The notes beneath the pieces are model-generated. The model worked only from the letters and a program-made list of their open reading frames with translations, was not told where the DNA came from and searched no databases. From contig NZ_AYYR01000053.1 in the NCBI RefSeq assembly GCF_001435975.1, forward strand, positions 15,425 to 79,424: a DNA stretch of 64,000 bases, given 5' to 3'. This document shows, piece by piece, positions 31,274-40,065 of this stretch (the stretch's first letter is position 1; every line of letters begins with the position of its first letter). This DNA is from Secundilactobacillus collinoides DSM 20515 = JCM 1123. Its GTDB lineage: Bacteria > Bacillota > Bacilli > Lactobacillales > Lactobacillaceae. The position numbers were made by a program, and so were the translations under genes.

Positions 31274-32029
31274 CTAGCCGAATCGGCCGCTAATATAATC
31301 CTCGGTTGCCTTCTTGGCTGGGTTCATAAAGATTCGCTTTGTGTCGTCAGCTTCCACCACTTCCCCGTTCATGAAAAAAACGGTTCTGTCAGCAATACGA
31401 GATGCCTGCTGGAGGTTGTGGGTCACGGTAATAATCGTGTAGTTGGTTCTTAATTTTAGCAAAGTTGCTTCGATTTGACTACTGGAAATTGGGTCAAGGG
31501 CGCTTGTTGGCTCATCTAACAAAATAATTTCCGGTGACACGGCAAGCACCCGGGCAATGCAGACCCGCTGTTGCTGGCCGCCAGATAACGACAGCGCACT
31601 CTCATGCAGGTGATCCTTGACCTCGTCCCAAACCGCTGCTTCCTGCAAACTCGTTTCGACAATCTGATCCATTTCTTCCTTGCTGGTTTTACCGGCAATT
31701 TTTACACCGAACGCCACGTTGTCATAAATTGAAAACGGGAATGGGTTGGGTTGCTGGAACACCATGCCGATCTGTTTGCGTAAATTTACCATGTCGGTTT
31801 GGGGCGCATAAATGTCCTGACCCTTAAAGGTGACTTTACCCGTAATCGTCACGTTTGGAATCAAATCATTCATCCGGTTCAGCGTCCGCAAATAAGTGGA
31901 TTTGCTTGAGCCTGAAGGGCCGATCAGGGCTGTAATCCCCTTTGCTGGAAAATCCAAAGTAATACCCTTCAAGGCTTCATTGTTACCATAATAGACGTGC
32001 AGACCCTGAGTTGAAATTAATGCTGTCAC
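31274..32029 (-). CDS. pstB: Phosphate ABC transporter ATPase PstB (copy 1, altered Walker A)
   Basis: PstB powers high-affinity phosphate import. The 251-residue protein has the ABC signature LSGGQQQR, Walker [14 protein letters not shown] and the switch His in ITVTHNLQQ. The Walker A motif reads GPSGSSKST: the Gly just before the catalytic Lys is Ser (codon AGC), unlike the adjacent paralogue and unlike the family rule GxxGxGKS/T. It starts at GTG after GGGG. It lies 12 bp downstream of the second pstB. Confidence 0.95.
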   Translation of the reverse strand: MTALISTQGLHVYYGNNEALKGITLDFPAKGITALIGPSGSSKSTYLRTLNRMNDLIPNVTITGKVTFKGQDIYAPQTDMVNLRKQIGMVFQQPNPFPFSIYDNVAFGVKIAGKTSKEEMDQIVETSLQEAAVWDEVKDHLHESALSLSGGQQQRVCIARVLAVSPEIILLDEPTSALDPISSSQIEATLLKLRTNYTIITVTHNLQQASRIADRTVFFMNGEVVEADDTKRIFMNPAKKATEDYISGRFG

Positions 32030-32041
32030 TTGTGTAGCCCC

Positions 32042-32881
32042 CTATCCGAAATCGCCGGCAACGTAGTTATTCGTCAACTGTACCTTTGGCGAGGTGAAAA
32101 TTCTTGACGTCTCATCATATTCAAGCACCCGGCCTAAGTTGAAGAATGCGGTGTAATCGCTAATTCGTGCCGCCTGCTGCATGTTATGGGTGACTATGAT
32201 GATGGTATAGGACGCCTTCAACTTGAGTAACGTATTTTCCAACTGACTGGTTGATACCGGATCCAATGCACTAGCCGGTTCGTCCAGCAGTAAAATATCC
32301 GGCTTTACCGCCAGTGCCCGCGCGATACACAACCGCTGCTGTTGGCCTCCGGACAATGCAAGGGCGCTTTGATCGAGTTTATCCTTGACTTCTTCCCAAA
32401 TGGCCGCCTGTTTAAGACTGGTCTCCACGATCTCGTCAAGCTGCTTCTTATCAGTCATGCCCCGACGTCGCAGCGCAAAAACAATATTTTCGTAGATTGA
32501 TTTTGCAAACGGATTAGGTCGTTGAAACACCATTCCGATGCGTCGCCGCATTTCATAAACATCAATGTCGGGCTGGTTGACATCCACGCCGCGATAGAGA
32601 ATCTGACCCGTGACCTTCGCCACATTGTCGTTCATCCGGTTCAGCGAACGCAGAAAAGTTGATTTTCCCGAACCACTGGGGCCGATAAGTGCCGTAATTT
32701 GATGTTCCAAAAACTGCAGGTCGCCCTCGTACAAAGCTTCATTGCCGCCATAATAAACGTGCATCCCCTTAGTTTCCAGCACAACGGGTGTTTCAGCGGT
32801 TGCTGCCGGTGCCACAATATTGCGGTCAAGCCACGCCGTATTATCGTTATGCTGATGTTGACTTGTTGGATTAATGAACAA
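32042..32881 (-). CDS. pstB: Phosphate ABC transporter ATPase PstB (copy 2)
   Basis: This second PstB has 279 residues, with an N-terminal extension of about 30 residues before the ABC domain. Walker A GPSGSGKSTFL is intact, with signature LSGGQQQR, Walker B ILLLDEPASALDP and the His switch IIVTHNMQQ. Tandem pstB genes are common in lactobacilli. The start appears to be TTG at 32881, eight bases after GGGG. Two different ATPases could pair as a heterodimer or serve alternative complexes. Confidence 0.96.
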   Translation of the reverse strand: MFINPTSQHQHNDNTAWLDRNIVAPAATAETPVVLETKGMHVYYGGNEALYEGDLQFLEHQITALIGPSGSGKSTFLRSLNRMNDNVAKVTGQILYRGVDVNQPDIDVYEMRRRIGMVFQRPNPFAKSIYENIVFALRRRGMTDKKQLDEIVETSLKQAAIWEEVKDKLDQSALALSGGQQQRLCIARALAVKPDILLLDEPASALDPVSTSQLENTLLKLKASYTIIIVTHNMQQAARISDYTAFFNLGRVLEYDETSRIFTSPKVQLTNNYVAGDFG

Positions 32882-32934
32882 TTTAGGTTCCCCGCTTTCT
32901 GCAGTGTGAAATACGTTGCTAACAATACTCGGCT

Positions 32935-33822
32935 TTAATCAGCCGCAGTTAATTTTTTAAACAACCGTCGACCAATGTAACGCGCAGATAGGTTGAATAG
33001 AAGCACAGCAATGACAAGCACTGCTGATGCCCCCGATGAGACAGCTTTCGCATCCGGCATAATGCCCTCAGAATTAATTTTCCAAATATGGACCGCTAAC
33101 GTTTCTGCCGGCCGCATCGGATTGAGCGGGCTGCTGATGTCAAACGGGTTCCAGTTTGCAAAGTCCAGTGCAGGAGCGCTTTGACCCGCTGTGTAAATCA
33201 AGGCAGCGGCTTCCCCAAAAATTCGGCCCGCGCTGAGAATAACCCCAGTCAAAATGCTTGGCAAAGCTGCTGGTAAAATGATATAAATCACCGTTTCCCA
33301 GCGTGAAAGGCCCAGCGCAAGCCCACCTTCTCGTTGTGTCTCCGGCACTGCTGCAAGTGCCTCTTCAATACTTCTCGTCAGCAACGGTAGGTTGAAGAAA
33401 GTCAGTGAAAACGCTCCGGACAGAATCGAAAATCCGAAACCAAACTGAACAACGAAGATCAAAAATCCGAACAACCCGACAACAACGGATGGTAATGAAC
33501 TCAGAATTTCGATAGCTGTTCGAATCAGACTCGTGAGTGCGTTTTTGGGCGCGTATTCGTTCAGATAAATGCCAGCCCCCAACGCGATTGGAAACGAAAT
33601 CAACAACGTTAATACTAATAGGTAAAAAGAGTTAAACAATTGAATGCCGATCCCGCCGCCAGCTGTAAAAGCCTTGGAGGGCGACGTAAGAAAATGCCAG
33701 CTGATATGCGGCAGACCGGTCACGATGATGTAACCCAATAAAGCGGCCAATATTAAAACAATCGTTCCAGCGGTACCATAAAGGACACCCGTGGCAATTT
33801 TGTTTGCGGTTTTCGGATTCAT
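32935..33822 (-). CDS. pstA: Phosphate ABC transporter permease PstA
   Basis: PstA is one of the two membrane subunits of the phosphate importer. The 295-residue protein has six hydrophobic segments and the coupling-helix EAA-type motif EGGLALGLSRWETVIYIILP. Its ATG overlaps the stop of pstC by four bases, so the two permease subunits are translationally coupled. Confidence 0.96.
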   Translation of the reverse strand: MNPKTANKIATGVLYGTAGTIVLILAALLGYIIVTGLPHISWHFLTSPSKAFTAGGGIGIQLFNSFYLLVLTLLISFPIALGAGIYLNEYAPKNALTSLIRTAIEILSSLPSVVVGLFGFLIFVVQFGFGFSILSGAFSLTFFNLPLLTRSIEEALAAVPETQREGGLALGLSRWETVIYIILPAALPSILTGVILSAGRIFGEAAALIYTAGQSAPALDFANWNPFDISSPLNPMRPAETLAVHIWKINSEGIMPDAKAVSSGASAVLVIAVLLFNLSARYIGRRLFKKLTAAD

Positions 33823-34745
33823 TTATGCATCGCTCCCTTCCGGCCTATCAAGCGGACAATGAGGTTGAAAATCAGTGACATTACCAGCAGTACCAGTGCC
33901 AACGACCAAAGTGCGTTGTTGTCCAGTGACCCCATGACCGTGTTGCCGATGCCCGTTGTTAGCACTGACGTCAGGGTCGAAGATGGTGACACTAAGCTAC
34001 TTGGCATCAAAGCTGCATTACCGATCACCATTTGAACGGCGAGCGCTTCGCCGAACGCACGCGCCATCCCAAAAACAATGGCGGTTAGAAGGCCGGGTGT
34101 TGCAGCCCGCAGAATGACTTTGTAAATCGTCTGCCAGCGGGTCGCGCCTAAGGCTAAGGCAGCCTCGCGATAATATCTGGGAACCGTTTTTAAAGCGTCG
34201 ACACTCATTGACGTGACCGTTGGCAAAATCATTACAAACAGGACAAAGGTTCCTGCCAATATCCCAAAACCGCTGCCCCCAAAGATCGTCCGAATAACTG
34301 GTACGACCACCGTAAGACCAATAAAGCCATAAACAACGGAGGGTATCCCAACTAATAGTTCAGTGACGGGTTGAAGGATCCGTGCCCCGCGTCTAGGTGA
34401 AATTTCCGTCATAAAGATGGCTGTTCCAATGGCAAACGGTGTGGCCAACAACGCTGACAGGAGTGTGACCACAAACGAGCCGGTGATCATTGGCAAGGCG
34501 CCGACCTCTGGCTGACCACTTTTATCTGTAATTGTCGGGTTCCAATTCTTGCCCGTTAAGAAATTCCAAAAATTCACGTGGTTATCAAAGAACGTTGCCA
34601 ACCCCTTAGATGCCACGAAAATAATAATGGCAAAAACGGTCAGCGTAATCAAAGCCAGTGCCGAAAAACTGACAATTTTTCCGATGCGTTCCAGCCACGC
34701 GGCTTTTGACCGTTTTCGTAACTGTTCTGCTAACTGCTTATTCAT
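33819..34745 (-). CDS. pstC: Phosphate ABC transporter permease PstC
   Basis: PstC pairs with PstA to form the phosphate pore. The 308-residue protein has six or so membrane segments and the coupling motif EAALALGATRWQTIYKVIL. An N-terminal cytoplasmic stretch with KRSKAAWLERIGK precedes the first helix. It overlaps pstS by eight bases. Confidence 0.96.
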   Translation of the reverse strand: MNKQLAEQLRKRSKAAWLERIGKIVSFSALALITLTVFAIIIFVASKGLATFFDNHVNFWNFLTGKNWNPTITDKSGQPEVGALPMITGSFVVTLLSALLATPFAIGTAIFMTEISPRRGARILQPVTELLVGIPSVVYGFIGLTVVVPVIRTIFGGSGFGILAGTFVLFVMILPTVTSMSVDALKTVPRYYREAALALGATRWQTIYKVILRAATPGLLTAIVFGMARAFGEALAVQMVIGNAALMPSSLVSPSSTLTSVLTTGIGNTVMGSLDNNALWSLALVLLVMSLIFNLIVRLIGRKGAMHK

Positions 34746-35622
34746 GGCTTCCCTCTACTTTCCGCACATGTCCCTGAACAGTTCTTGTGACGTCCATTTG
34801 ATCCATACTGATGTAGCCTAATTGGCGCACCAGCGTATGTTGTATTTTGCTGGATTGAACGTATTTAATAAATCGCCGAGTCAGTTGATTGGCATTTTTT
34901 TGAGTATACATGTGTTCATAAGACCAAACCGGCCATTTATTCGTTTCAACGTTCTTGTCGGTTGGGGCAACGTTGTTGATGTTCACCGCTTGCACCGTCT
35001 TATTGACGTAAGAGAACCCAACGTAGCTGATTGCGCCTGGAGTCGTGCCGACAATTTGCCGAACCATACCTGACGAATCCTGCTCCTGCGCAGGTTCACT
35101 TTGATGCCCGTTCAGCGCCCATTTTTCAAACGTGGCCCGCGTACCGCTTCCCTGTGCACGGTTGATGATCACGATTTTCTGATTGTGGCCGCCGACCTGT
35201 CGCCAGTTGGTGACTTTACCGGTAAAAATGGCAATCAGTTGTTTTGTTGTTAAATTTTTGATTCCATTTTCTTTATTGACGATTGGCGTGATACCGACTA
35301 CGGCGACTTTGTGGTCCACCAGTTTAGCGGCATTGATCCCCTTTTGTTCCTCTGCATATACATCGGAGTTACCGATTTCAACGGCGCCTTCTTGGACCTG
35401 ACTCAAACCAGTACCTGAACCGCCACCTTGAACGTTAATAAAACTTCCAAGCTGGGTACCGCTATAGTCTTCACCGGCCGCTTCCACCAGTGGTTGCAAA
35501 GCAGTTGATCCCACTGCAGTAATGGACATATCGGCTTTAGTGACCTGGCGATTCTGGTACCCAACAACGCCTAATACGATCAAAATGACAACCAGTAACC
35601 CTGCTAGCCACCGTTTTTTCAT
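34738..35622 (-). CDS. pstS: Phosphate-binding protein PstS (no lipobox)
   Basis: PstS captures extracellular phosphate for the importer. The 294-residue protein has an N-terminal hydrophobic segment (WLAGLLVVILIVLGVVGY) and the phosphate-binding signatures AVGSTALQPLVEA, GGGSGTGLSQV and RAQGSGTRATFEKWAL. No Cys follows the hydrophobic segment, so it lacks the lipobox of most Gram-positive PstS proteins. It may stay anchored by an uncleaved helix or be released. It is the first gene of the pst operon, behind PhoP-type boxes. Confidence 0.95.
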   Translation of the reverse strand: MKKRWLAGLLVVILIVLGVVGYQNRQVTKADMSITAVGSTALQPLVEAAGEDYSGTQLGSFINVQGGGSGTGLSQVQEGAVEIGNSDVYAEEQKGINAAKLVDHKVAVVGITPIVNKENGIKNLTTKQLIAIFTGKVTNWRQVGGHNQKIVIINRAQGSGTRATFEKWALNGHQSEPAQEQDSSGMVRQIVGTTPGAISYVGFSYVNKTVQAVNINNVAPTDKNVETNKWPVWSYEHMYTQKNANQLTRRFIKYVQSSKIQHTLVRQLGYISMDQMDVTRTVQGHVRKVEGSHE

Positions 35623-35659
35623 CTCCGCGACCTCCCGCTCTTTCTTTCATTCAAGATTA

Positions 35660-35714
35660 AGTATATCGGCACTTTGTAAATGTCTACTACATATCTATGT
35701 AAAGGTTGTGTAAA
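35660..35714 (-). promoter_or_regulatory. pstS: PhoP-dependent promoter of the pst operon
   Basis: On the minus strand TTTACA-CAACC-TTTACA (35698-35714) is an 11-bp-period direct repeat matching the Pho box TTAACA-like consensus. A third TTTACA lies at 35675-35680, and TATACT (35660-35665) is the -10. There is no good -35, as expected for an activator-dependent promoter. PhoP is encoded next door. Confidence 0.75.
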
Positions 35715-35898
35715 GATTTTTGAGAAGTAGTGAGCATACTATTGCTGAAAGCACTGTTATAGCGGTATTTTTGCCAATAAATTCCATTTTTGAATCCTTC
35801 ATCTGCTAAAGAAATAAAACCAAATTCAGAAACTCTTTCGTAACCTGTGCTTTACCATCAAGCAAAACACTGCAAATTCGTCGCCAAAAAAATGCCAC

Positions 35899-35927
35899 CA
35901 TTGAGGCGCCTGAATCGGGGCTCAATG
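35899..35927 (-). terminator. Terminator of phoP-phoR
   Basis: CATTGAG / CTCAATG with inner GC-rich pairs; seven T occur on the minus strand a few bases on (35886-35892). It separates phoR from the pst operon. Confidence 0.6.
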
Positions 35928-35999
35928 ACAGCATGTAAAACGGTTATTTGCTTTAATTTTTTTATCTGGGTGATCCCAGTACGCAGTCACCATCGGCCA

Positions 36000-37385
36000 C
36001 TATTTTGACCCATTATTCGGCATCTCAATGGTGAAGGTGCTCCCAACACCTCTTTGACTCTTCACACTGATCTGACCATTCATCGCAGCGACCAGCTCCG
36101 CTACGATGGCTAAGCCAAGTCCAGTACCGCTAACGACCTGCTTGGTTCTTGAATCATCCGCACGGTAGAAACGTTGGAAGATGCGGCTCTGGTCCTCTTG
36201 ACTAATGCCGATCCCAGAATCCTTAACGTGGAGCTGCCAACTAGTGGCCGACTGCTCAAAAGTCACCACAACTTGGCCCGCATCCTGATTGTATTTAATC
36301 GCGTTGGACAACAAATTTTTTAGCACTTCGACCATTTTTTTCTGATCGGTTGTGACTTGACTGTCAGCGGGAACCTCATTGTGCAACGTCACTTGTTTAA
36401 CGCCAGCAAGTTGCTGCAGGACCGCTAACTGGTCGTCAACTAAATCGGCCAGGTTGACTGAAGTTAAGTCGTGCTGGGTCACTGACTGAGATTCAATGCG
36501 CGATAATGACAAAATATCCTGAACCAATTCAGAAAGCTGCTGGCTTTCTTGTTGAATAATATTCAAAAATTGGTCCAGTGTTGCCGGATCATTTTTGGCA
36601 CCTGCCAATAACGTTTCAGCAAACCCGTTAATGGCTGTCACGGGTGTCTTCAATTCATGCGATGCATTTGTTAAGAAATCCATTTGCATTTGTTCGACGG
36701 TCGAAATTTCCGTAATATCATACAGCAACACGAGAATCTGAAAGAAATCTTCACTAGTCGACGTGTAAACGACTGTGGCCTCCACCCGTTTCTCAGTGGG
36801 CATGCCCGGTAATGTAATGACCTGCCGGCGCGTAGTCTTATCTTCAAAAACTTTGTTGATCAACGCCACCAATTCAAATTGTTGAATGTCTTGGACAAAC
36901 GGGTGACGATGGCTGCTGATTGGCGTTTGCAACAGTTCTGCCATTGCCGGGTTCGCCAATTCAACTTTTCGATAGTTATCGATCACCATGACACCAATCG
37001 GCAAGTAAGATAATAGGAGCTTCAATTCTTCGCCCTGTTGCGCTTTTGCCCGGAGTAACTTCTGCTGGTGCGTTTGTAACTGATTAATGGCCATCGTCAG
37101 CGCGTAGTACTCATCCGTTTTTTTCAATAAAATATGTGCCGGTTCTTCGTTTCGGAGCATCCCCTGAACCTTGCGCGTCATGGCGGTAATTTTTAGTTCT
37201 CGCACGTGCAATATCCGGACTGCACCAACCATTTCGATAAGGGCAATCACAAGGTTGATTGCTAATATTTGGCCCCACTCATGCCACGTTAAGTGTTCAC
37301 GAAGGACCATACCGATAATGAACCAGCTGATAATCAAATCGCTGCCTAGAAAAATAGCATAGGCTGCTGAAATGCGCTTAATCAT
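36000..37385 (-). CDS. phoR: Sensor histidine kinase PhoR
   Basis: PhoR senses phosphate limitation and phosphorylates PhoP. The 461-residue protein has two N-terminal membrane helices (AIFLGSDLIISWFIIGMVL and ILAINLVIALIEMVGAVRI), a HAMP-like linker, a PAS domain (about 115-215), the HisKA phospho-acceptor HELKTPVTAINGFAETL (near 240) and a HATPase domain with N, G1 (DSGIGISQED) and G2 (GTGLGLAIV) boxes. It overlaps phoP by eight bases. Its extracellular loop is very short, so it probably reads Pst/PhoU state rather than an external ligand. Confidence 0.93.
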   Translation of the reverse strand: MIKRISAAYAIFLGSDLIISWFIIGMVLREHLTWHEWGQILAINLVIALIEMVGAVRILHVRELKITAMTRKVQGMLRNEEPAHILLKKTDEYYALTMAINQLQTHQQKLLRAKAQQGEELKLLLSYLPIGVMVIDNYRKVELANPAMAELLQTPISSHRHPFVQDIQQFELVALINKVFEDKTTRRQVITLPGMPTEKRVEATVVYTSTSEDFFQILVLLYDITEISTVEQMQMDFLTNASHELKTPVTAINGFAETLLAGAKNDPATLDQFLNIIQQESQQLSELVQDILSLSRIESQSVTQHDLTSVNLADLVDDQLAVLQQLAGVKQVTLHNEVPADSQVTTDQKKMVEVLKNLLSNAIKYNQDAGQVVVTFEQSATSWQLHVKDSGIGISQEDQSRIFQRFYRADDSRTKQVVSGTGLGLAIVAELVAAMNGQISVKSQRGVGSTFTIEMPNNGSK

Positions 37386-38088
37386 TGTTAGGTGCCTCTA
37401 ACCGATAACCAAAACCACGCACCGTTTGGATATAGATGGGATTTTTCGGATCCGGTTCCAGCTTGTCCCGCAAGTGTGACATATGCACATCCACCATTCT
37501 AGTTTGCCCAGCGTAATCAAACCCCCAAACCCCTTCAAGCAGTTGATCACGTTTAAGTACTTGATGGGGCCGCTTTGCCAAGTACAGCAAGAGCTCATAC
37601 TCTTTAGGGGTGAGTTGGATCCGTTCACCGCGGCGGCGAACGGTCACCTTGGATTGATCGATGACAATGTCACCAATTTTAATCATTTCAGAGGACAAAT
37701 TGGCGGCTTGATCATCAGGCACATTTTGATAACGGCGCAGTACTGCCTTAAGCCTAGCAACGACCTCTCGGGGGCTGAACGGTTTCGTAATGTAATCATC
37801 GGCCCCAATTTCTAATCCAAAAACTTTATCAAATTCATCTGTCTTAGCCGTAATCATGATAATTGGCGTTGCAATCCGTTCCTGACGCAGTTTGCGAGTG
37901 ACTTCAACGCCATCCATTCCTGGCAACATTAAGTCAAGCAGGATTGCATCAAAGGATTGACTGGTCGCCAGTGCCAAAGCATCGTTTCCGTTCGTCGCGG
38001 ATTCAACGTCGTAGTTTGCTTGCGTCAAATTATAACTGAGCAACGTCACAATTGCCGGTTCATCATCAACAACTAAAATTTTCTGCAT
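37378..38088 (-). CDS. phoP: Response regulator PhoP
   Basis: PhoP is the OmpR-type regulator of phosphate genes. The 236-residue product has a receiver domain with acidic DDEP, the phospho-acceptor Asp in ILLDLMLPGMDG (near residue 53) and Lys in KPFSPRE, then a winged-helix DNA-binding domain with LTPKEYELLLYLAKRP and VRGFGYRLE. It follows AGGAGGGC. A 13-base motif upstream (38137-38149) also occurs in the pst promoter. Confidence 0.93.
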   Translation of the reverse strand: MQKILVVDDEPAIVTLLSYNLTQANYDVESATNGNDALALATSQSFDAILLDLMLPGMDGVEVTRKLRQERIATPIIMITAKTDEFDKVFGLEIGADDYITKPFSPREVVARLKAVLRRYQNVPDDQAANLSSEMIKIGDIVIDQSKVTVRRRGERIQLTPKEYELLLYLAKRPHQVLKRDQLLEGVWGFDYAGQTRMVDVHMSHLRDKLEPDPKNPIYIQTVRGFGYRLEAPNND

Positions 38089-38136
38089 AAGGGCCCTCCT
38101 AGGCGAAATTCCTAAAAAATCAGTTTTTGAATCGAC

Positions 38137-38149
38137 ACTACATATCTAT
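38137..38149 (-). promoter_or_regulatory. phoP: 13-base motif shared with the pst promoter
   Basis: ATAGATATGTAGT on the minus strand is identical to 35686-35698 beside the pst Pho boxes. Its place between the PDZ gene and phoP suggests autoregulation; this is inference from an exact match. Confidence 0.4.
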
Positions 38150-38150
38150 T

Positions 38151-39314
38151 CTAATAAGTCTTATCTCGAAAAACAACGATACCGATTTCATGTGGCGACC
38201 CAGCAAAAATAGCGGTTTCGGTAACTTTCAAATCCCCATTTGGCGTTTGCAGTCGCAGATGACAATACGTTGAATTACTTAACAGTGCTTCGTAAAATTC
38301 TGTTTCAGAGTTTACTGACTCGTGGTTGCATTCAATAATGATGTCACCTGTGTCAATTTCCATTTTAGCTGCTGGCGTCTCAGGTTTTATGCCAAGCACC
38401 CGCACACCCCGATCCACTTTAGAAAACCAGAAGGACTGGTGCCGGTCGTGCCACCGTGTCCAAACGATGAGCAGTAAATAAAACAGATAAAGACCGACGA
38501 TTGCCGGTAAAAAGGCTGCTGGGTAAAAGTAAGTTAGAATCAGCATTAAAACGCCCAAACCGCTTAACATGAGCACCCATTTGGCCAACCGACCAATGGC
38601 AACGCGCTGCATCTGTTTAAAAATAGTCATCCGTAACCCTATCAGCAACGGTAAAAACAGAAAAGTCACTGACTGGTGATTGATAGTTAAGACCGGCCAA
38701 AACGCAAAGTGGCTGGTAAACCAGTTACCGGGTACTAGAACCAGCATCGGGACGACCAATAATTCATTAAAACGGTAACCCGCAATCAGTTTACCACGCC
38801 GTTGCGCGTAAATGCGCGGTGCCTCAAAGCGACCACCGATTCGGCGCAACCACAGGCCGCCAATGAACAGGCTCATGACCATCACTGCTAATAATCCAAT
38901 CATCGGGGTACTTGCAGTGCGAATACCCGCATCTCGCAACGTGCCGCTAATTCCTGAAAAATGTTTGACCGGATCAAAGACTTGATAAATCAAAACCGCA
39001 AGTGTCATCACCGTGACCGGCACCCCCGCCGCCGGACCTATTAACACTGCAATTGCGCTCAAGACCACGTAACCCAAAGCCCAGCTCAGCGGAATCGTAA
39101 TGCCTAAAACGACTGAAATAACAGACGCTAAAACACCGTAACTCAAACTGAGTAAAACAAAGTGCCGCACTTCAAACTTATCCTGATAAACTGCGCTCCC
39201 AAAAAACCGACGTTCAGCGGTAAGCCGCCGATCCGCCGTAAACCACTCCCGAATCAACCCAAGCCACCAAACGGGCTGGGCAACTAGGGTCAAGACTAGT
39301 AAAATTATCCTCAT
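38151..39314 (-). CDS. Multi-TM protein with C-terminal PDZ domain (MinJ-like)
   Basis: The 387-residue protein has about eight hydrophobic segments followed by a PDZ domain over the last 90 residues or so (GVRVLGIKPETPAAKMEI, GDIIIECNHESVNSETEFYEAL). Bacillus MinJ, which links DivIVA to the Min system, has the same size and architecture and is encoded near secA-prfB too, so a division-site role is a fair guess. Sequence identity cannot be judged here. The ATG at 39314 follows AGGTG; a GTG at 39326 is an alternative. Three structured repeats lie directly upstream. Confidence 0.75.
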   Translation of the reverse strand: MRIILLVLTLVAQPVWWLGLIREWFTADRRLTAERRFFGSAVYQDKFEVRHFVLLSLSYGVLASVISVVLGITIPLSWALGYVVLSAIAVLIGPAAGVPVTVMTLAVLIYQVFDPVKHFSGISGTLRDAGIRTASTPMIGLLAVMVMSLFIGGLWLRRIGGRFEAPRIYAQRRGKLIAGYRFNELLVVPMLVLVPGNWFTSHFAFWPVLTINHQSVTFLFLPLLIGLRMTIFKQMQRVAIGRLAKWVLMLSGLGVLMLILTYFYPAAFLPAIVGLYLFYLLLIVWTRWHDRHQSFWFSKVDRGVRVLGIKPETPAAKMEIDTGDIIIECNHESVNSETEFYEALLSNSTYCHLRLQTPNGDLKVTETAIFAGSPHEIGIVVFRDKTY

Positions 39315-39400
39315 CACTGACCACACCTACATTTTATTTAAGTTATGTTATTGCCTATACCACATCATGATACCAGTAAATTGAGGGGGAACCAAGTGCA

Positions 39401-39524
39401 GAGTGTGGAAGGAAGCGTTTGGGGGGCGGAGTGTAAGAGCCTTTCGGCAGAAATTTCTGGGCTTGAAATTTGTGCCGGAAGGCTCTTACGCGGTAGTCCC
39501 CTGCTTCCTGGAACACGTTTCGAC
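39401..39524 (+). repeat. Structured hairpin repeat, copy B1
   Basis: This 124-bp element runs from GAGTGTGGA to GGAACACGTTTCGAC. The main stem GTGTAAGAGCCTTTCGGCA (39431-39449) pairs with 39473-39491 over 19 bp with two G-U pairs. Inside it AAATTT/AAATTT encloses CTGGGCTTG. Outside it GGGGGC/GTCCCC and AGGAAGC/GCTTCCT continue the hairpin. It is the first of three tandem units of about 179 bp. Confidence 0.9.
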
Positions 39525-39579
39525 TATTGATATTAAGTGCGGGATAGCTGATGTTCTTGCTATGTTGAAATAGTCTGCA

Positions 39580-39702
39580 GAGTGTGGAAGGAGGCGTTTT
39601 GAGGGCGGAGCGCAAGGCAACTCTGGCAGAAAGCCCGGGTTCTGGCTTTGTGCCAGAGTTGCCTTGCGTGGTAGCCCTCAGCCTCCTGGAACACGTTTCG
39701 AC
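39580..39702 (+). repeat. Structured hairpin repeat, copy B2
   Basis: It has the same frame as B1 but different arms: GCGCAAGGCAACTCTGGCA (39610-39628) pairs with 39651-39669. Inside is AAAGCC/GGCTTT around CGGGTTCT. Outside are GAGGGC/GCCCTC and AGGAGGC/GCCTCCT. Every change in one arm is matched in the other. Confidence 0.9.
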
Positions 39703-39758
39703 TATTGATTTAAAAAGCGGGATAGTTGACGAATTAGCTTAAGTTCACGAGCCACGCA

Positions 39759-39881
39759 GAGTGTGGAAGGAGGCGTTTGGGGGCGGAGTGTAAGGGTCTT
39801 CCGGCAGAAATTTCCGGGCTTGAAATTTGTGCCGGAAGACCCTTACGCGGTAGCCCCCTGCTTCCTGGAACACGTTTCGAC
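39759..39881 (+). repeat. Structured hairpin repeat, copy B3
   Basis: This is the third unit: GTGTAAGGGTCTTCCGGCA (39788-39806) pairs with 39830-39848, with an inner AAATTT pair around CCGGGCTTG. The 55-56-base spacer after each unit is also conserved (TATTG, then AAAAAGCGGGATAGTTGACGA after B2 and B3, read in parts), so the duplicated unit includes it. Confidence 0.9.
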
Positions 39882-40011
39882 TATTGTTTTAAAAAGCGGG
39901 ATAGTTGACGAATCTTCACAAGTTAAATTAGCAAAACCACTTCATCATTGAAATCTTGTAGAATACTTCGAGCAACCAACCAAACAATACCCACCAGAAT
40001 GGATACAGATA

Positions 40012-40065
40012 AAAAACACTCCCGCAAAAACGTCTATCAGCGACGAAAATTGCGGGAGTGTTTTT
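40012..40065 (-). terminator. Bidirectional terminator after prfB
   Basis: AAAAACACTCCCGCAA and its complement form a 16-bp stem with a 22-base loop and T-runs on both sides, about 145 bp past the prfB stop. Confidence 0.8.

Noticed and set aside
39401-39881. Possible CRISPR array
   Set aside because: The repeated unit is 179 bp with a long internal hairpin and conserved spacers; there are no short repeats with unique spacers and no cas genes.
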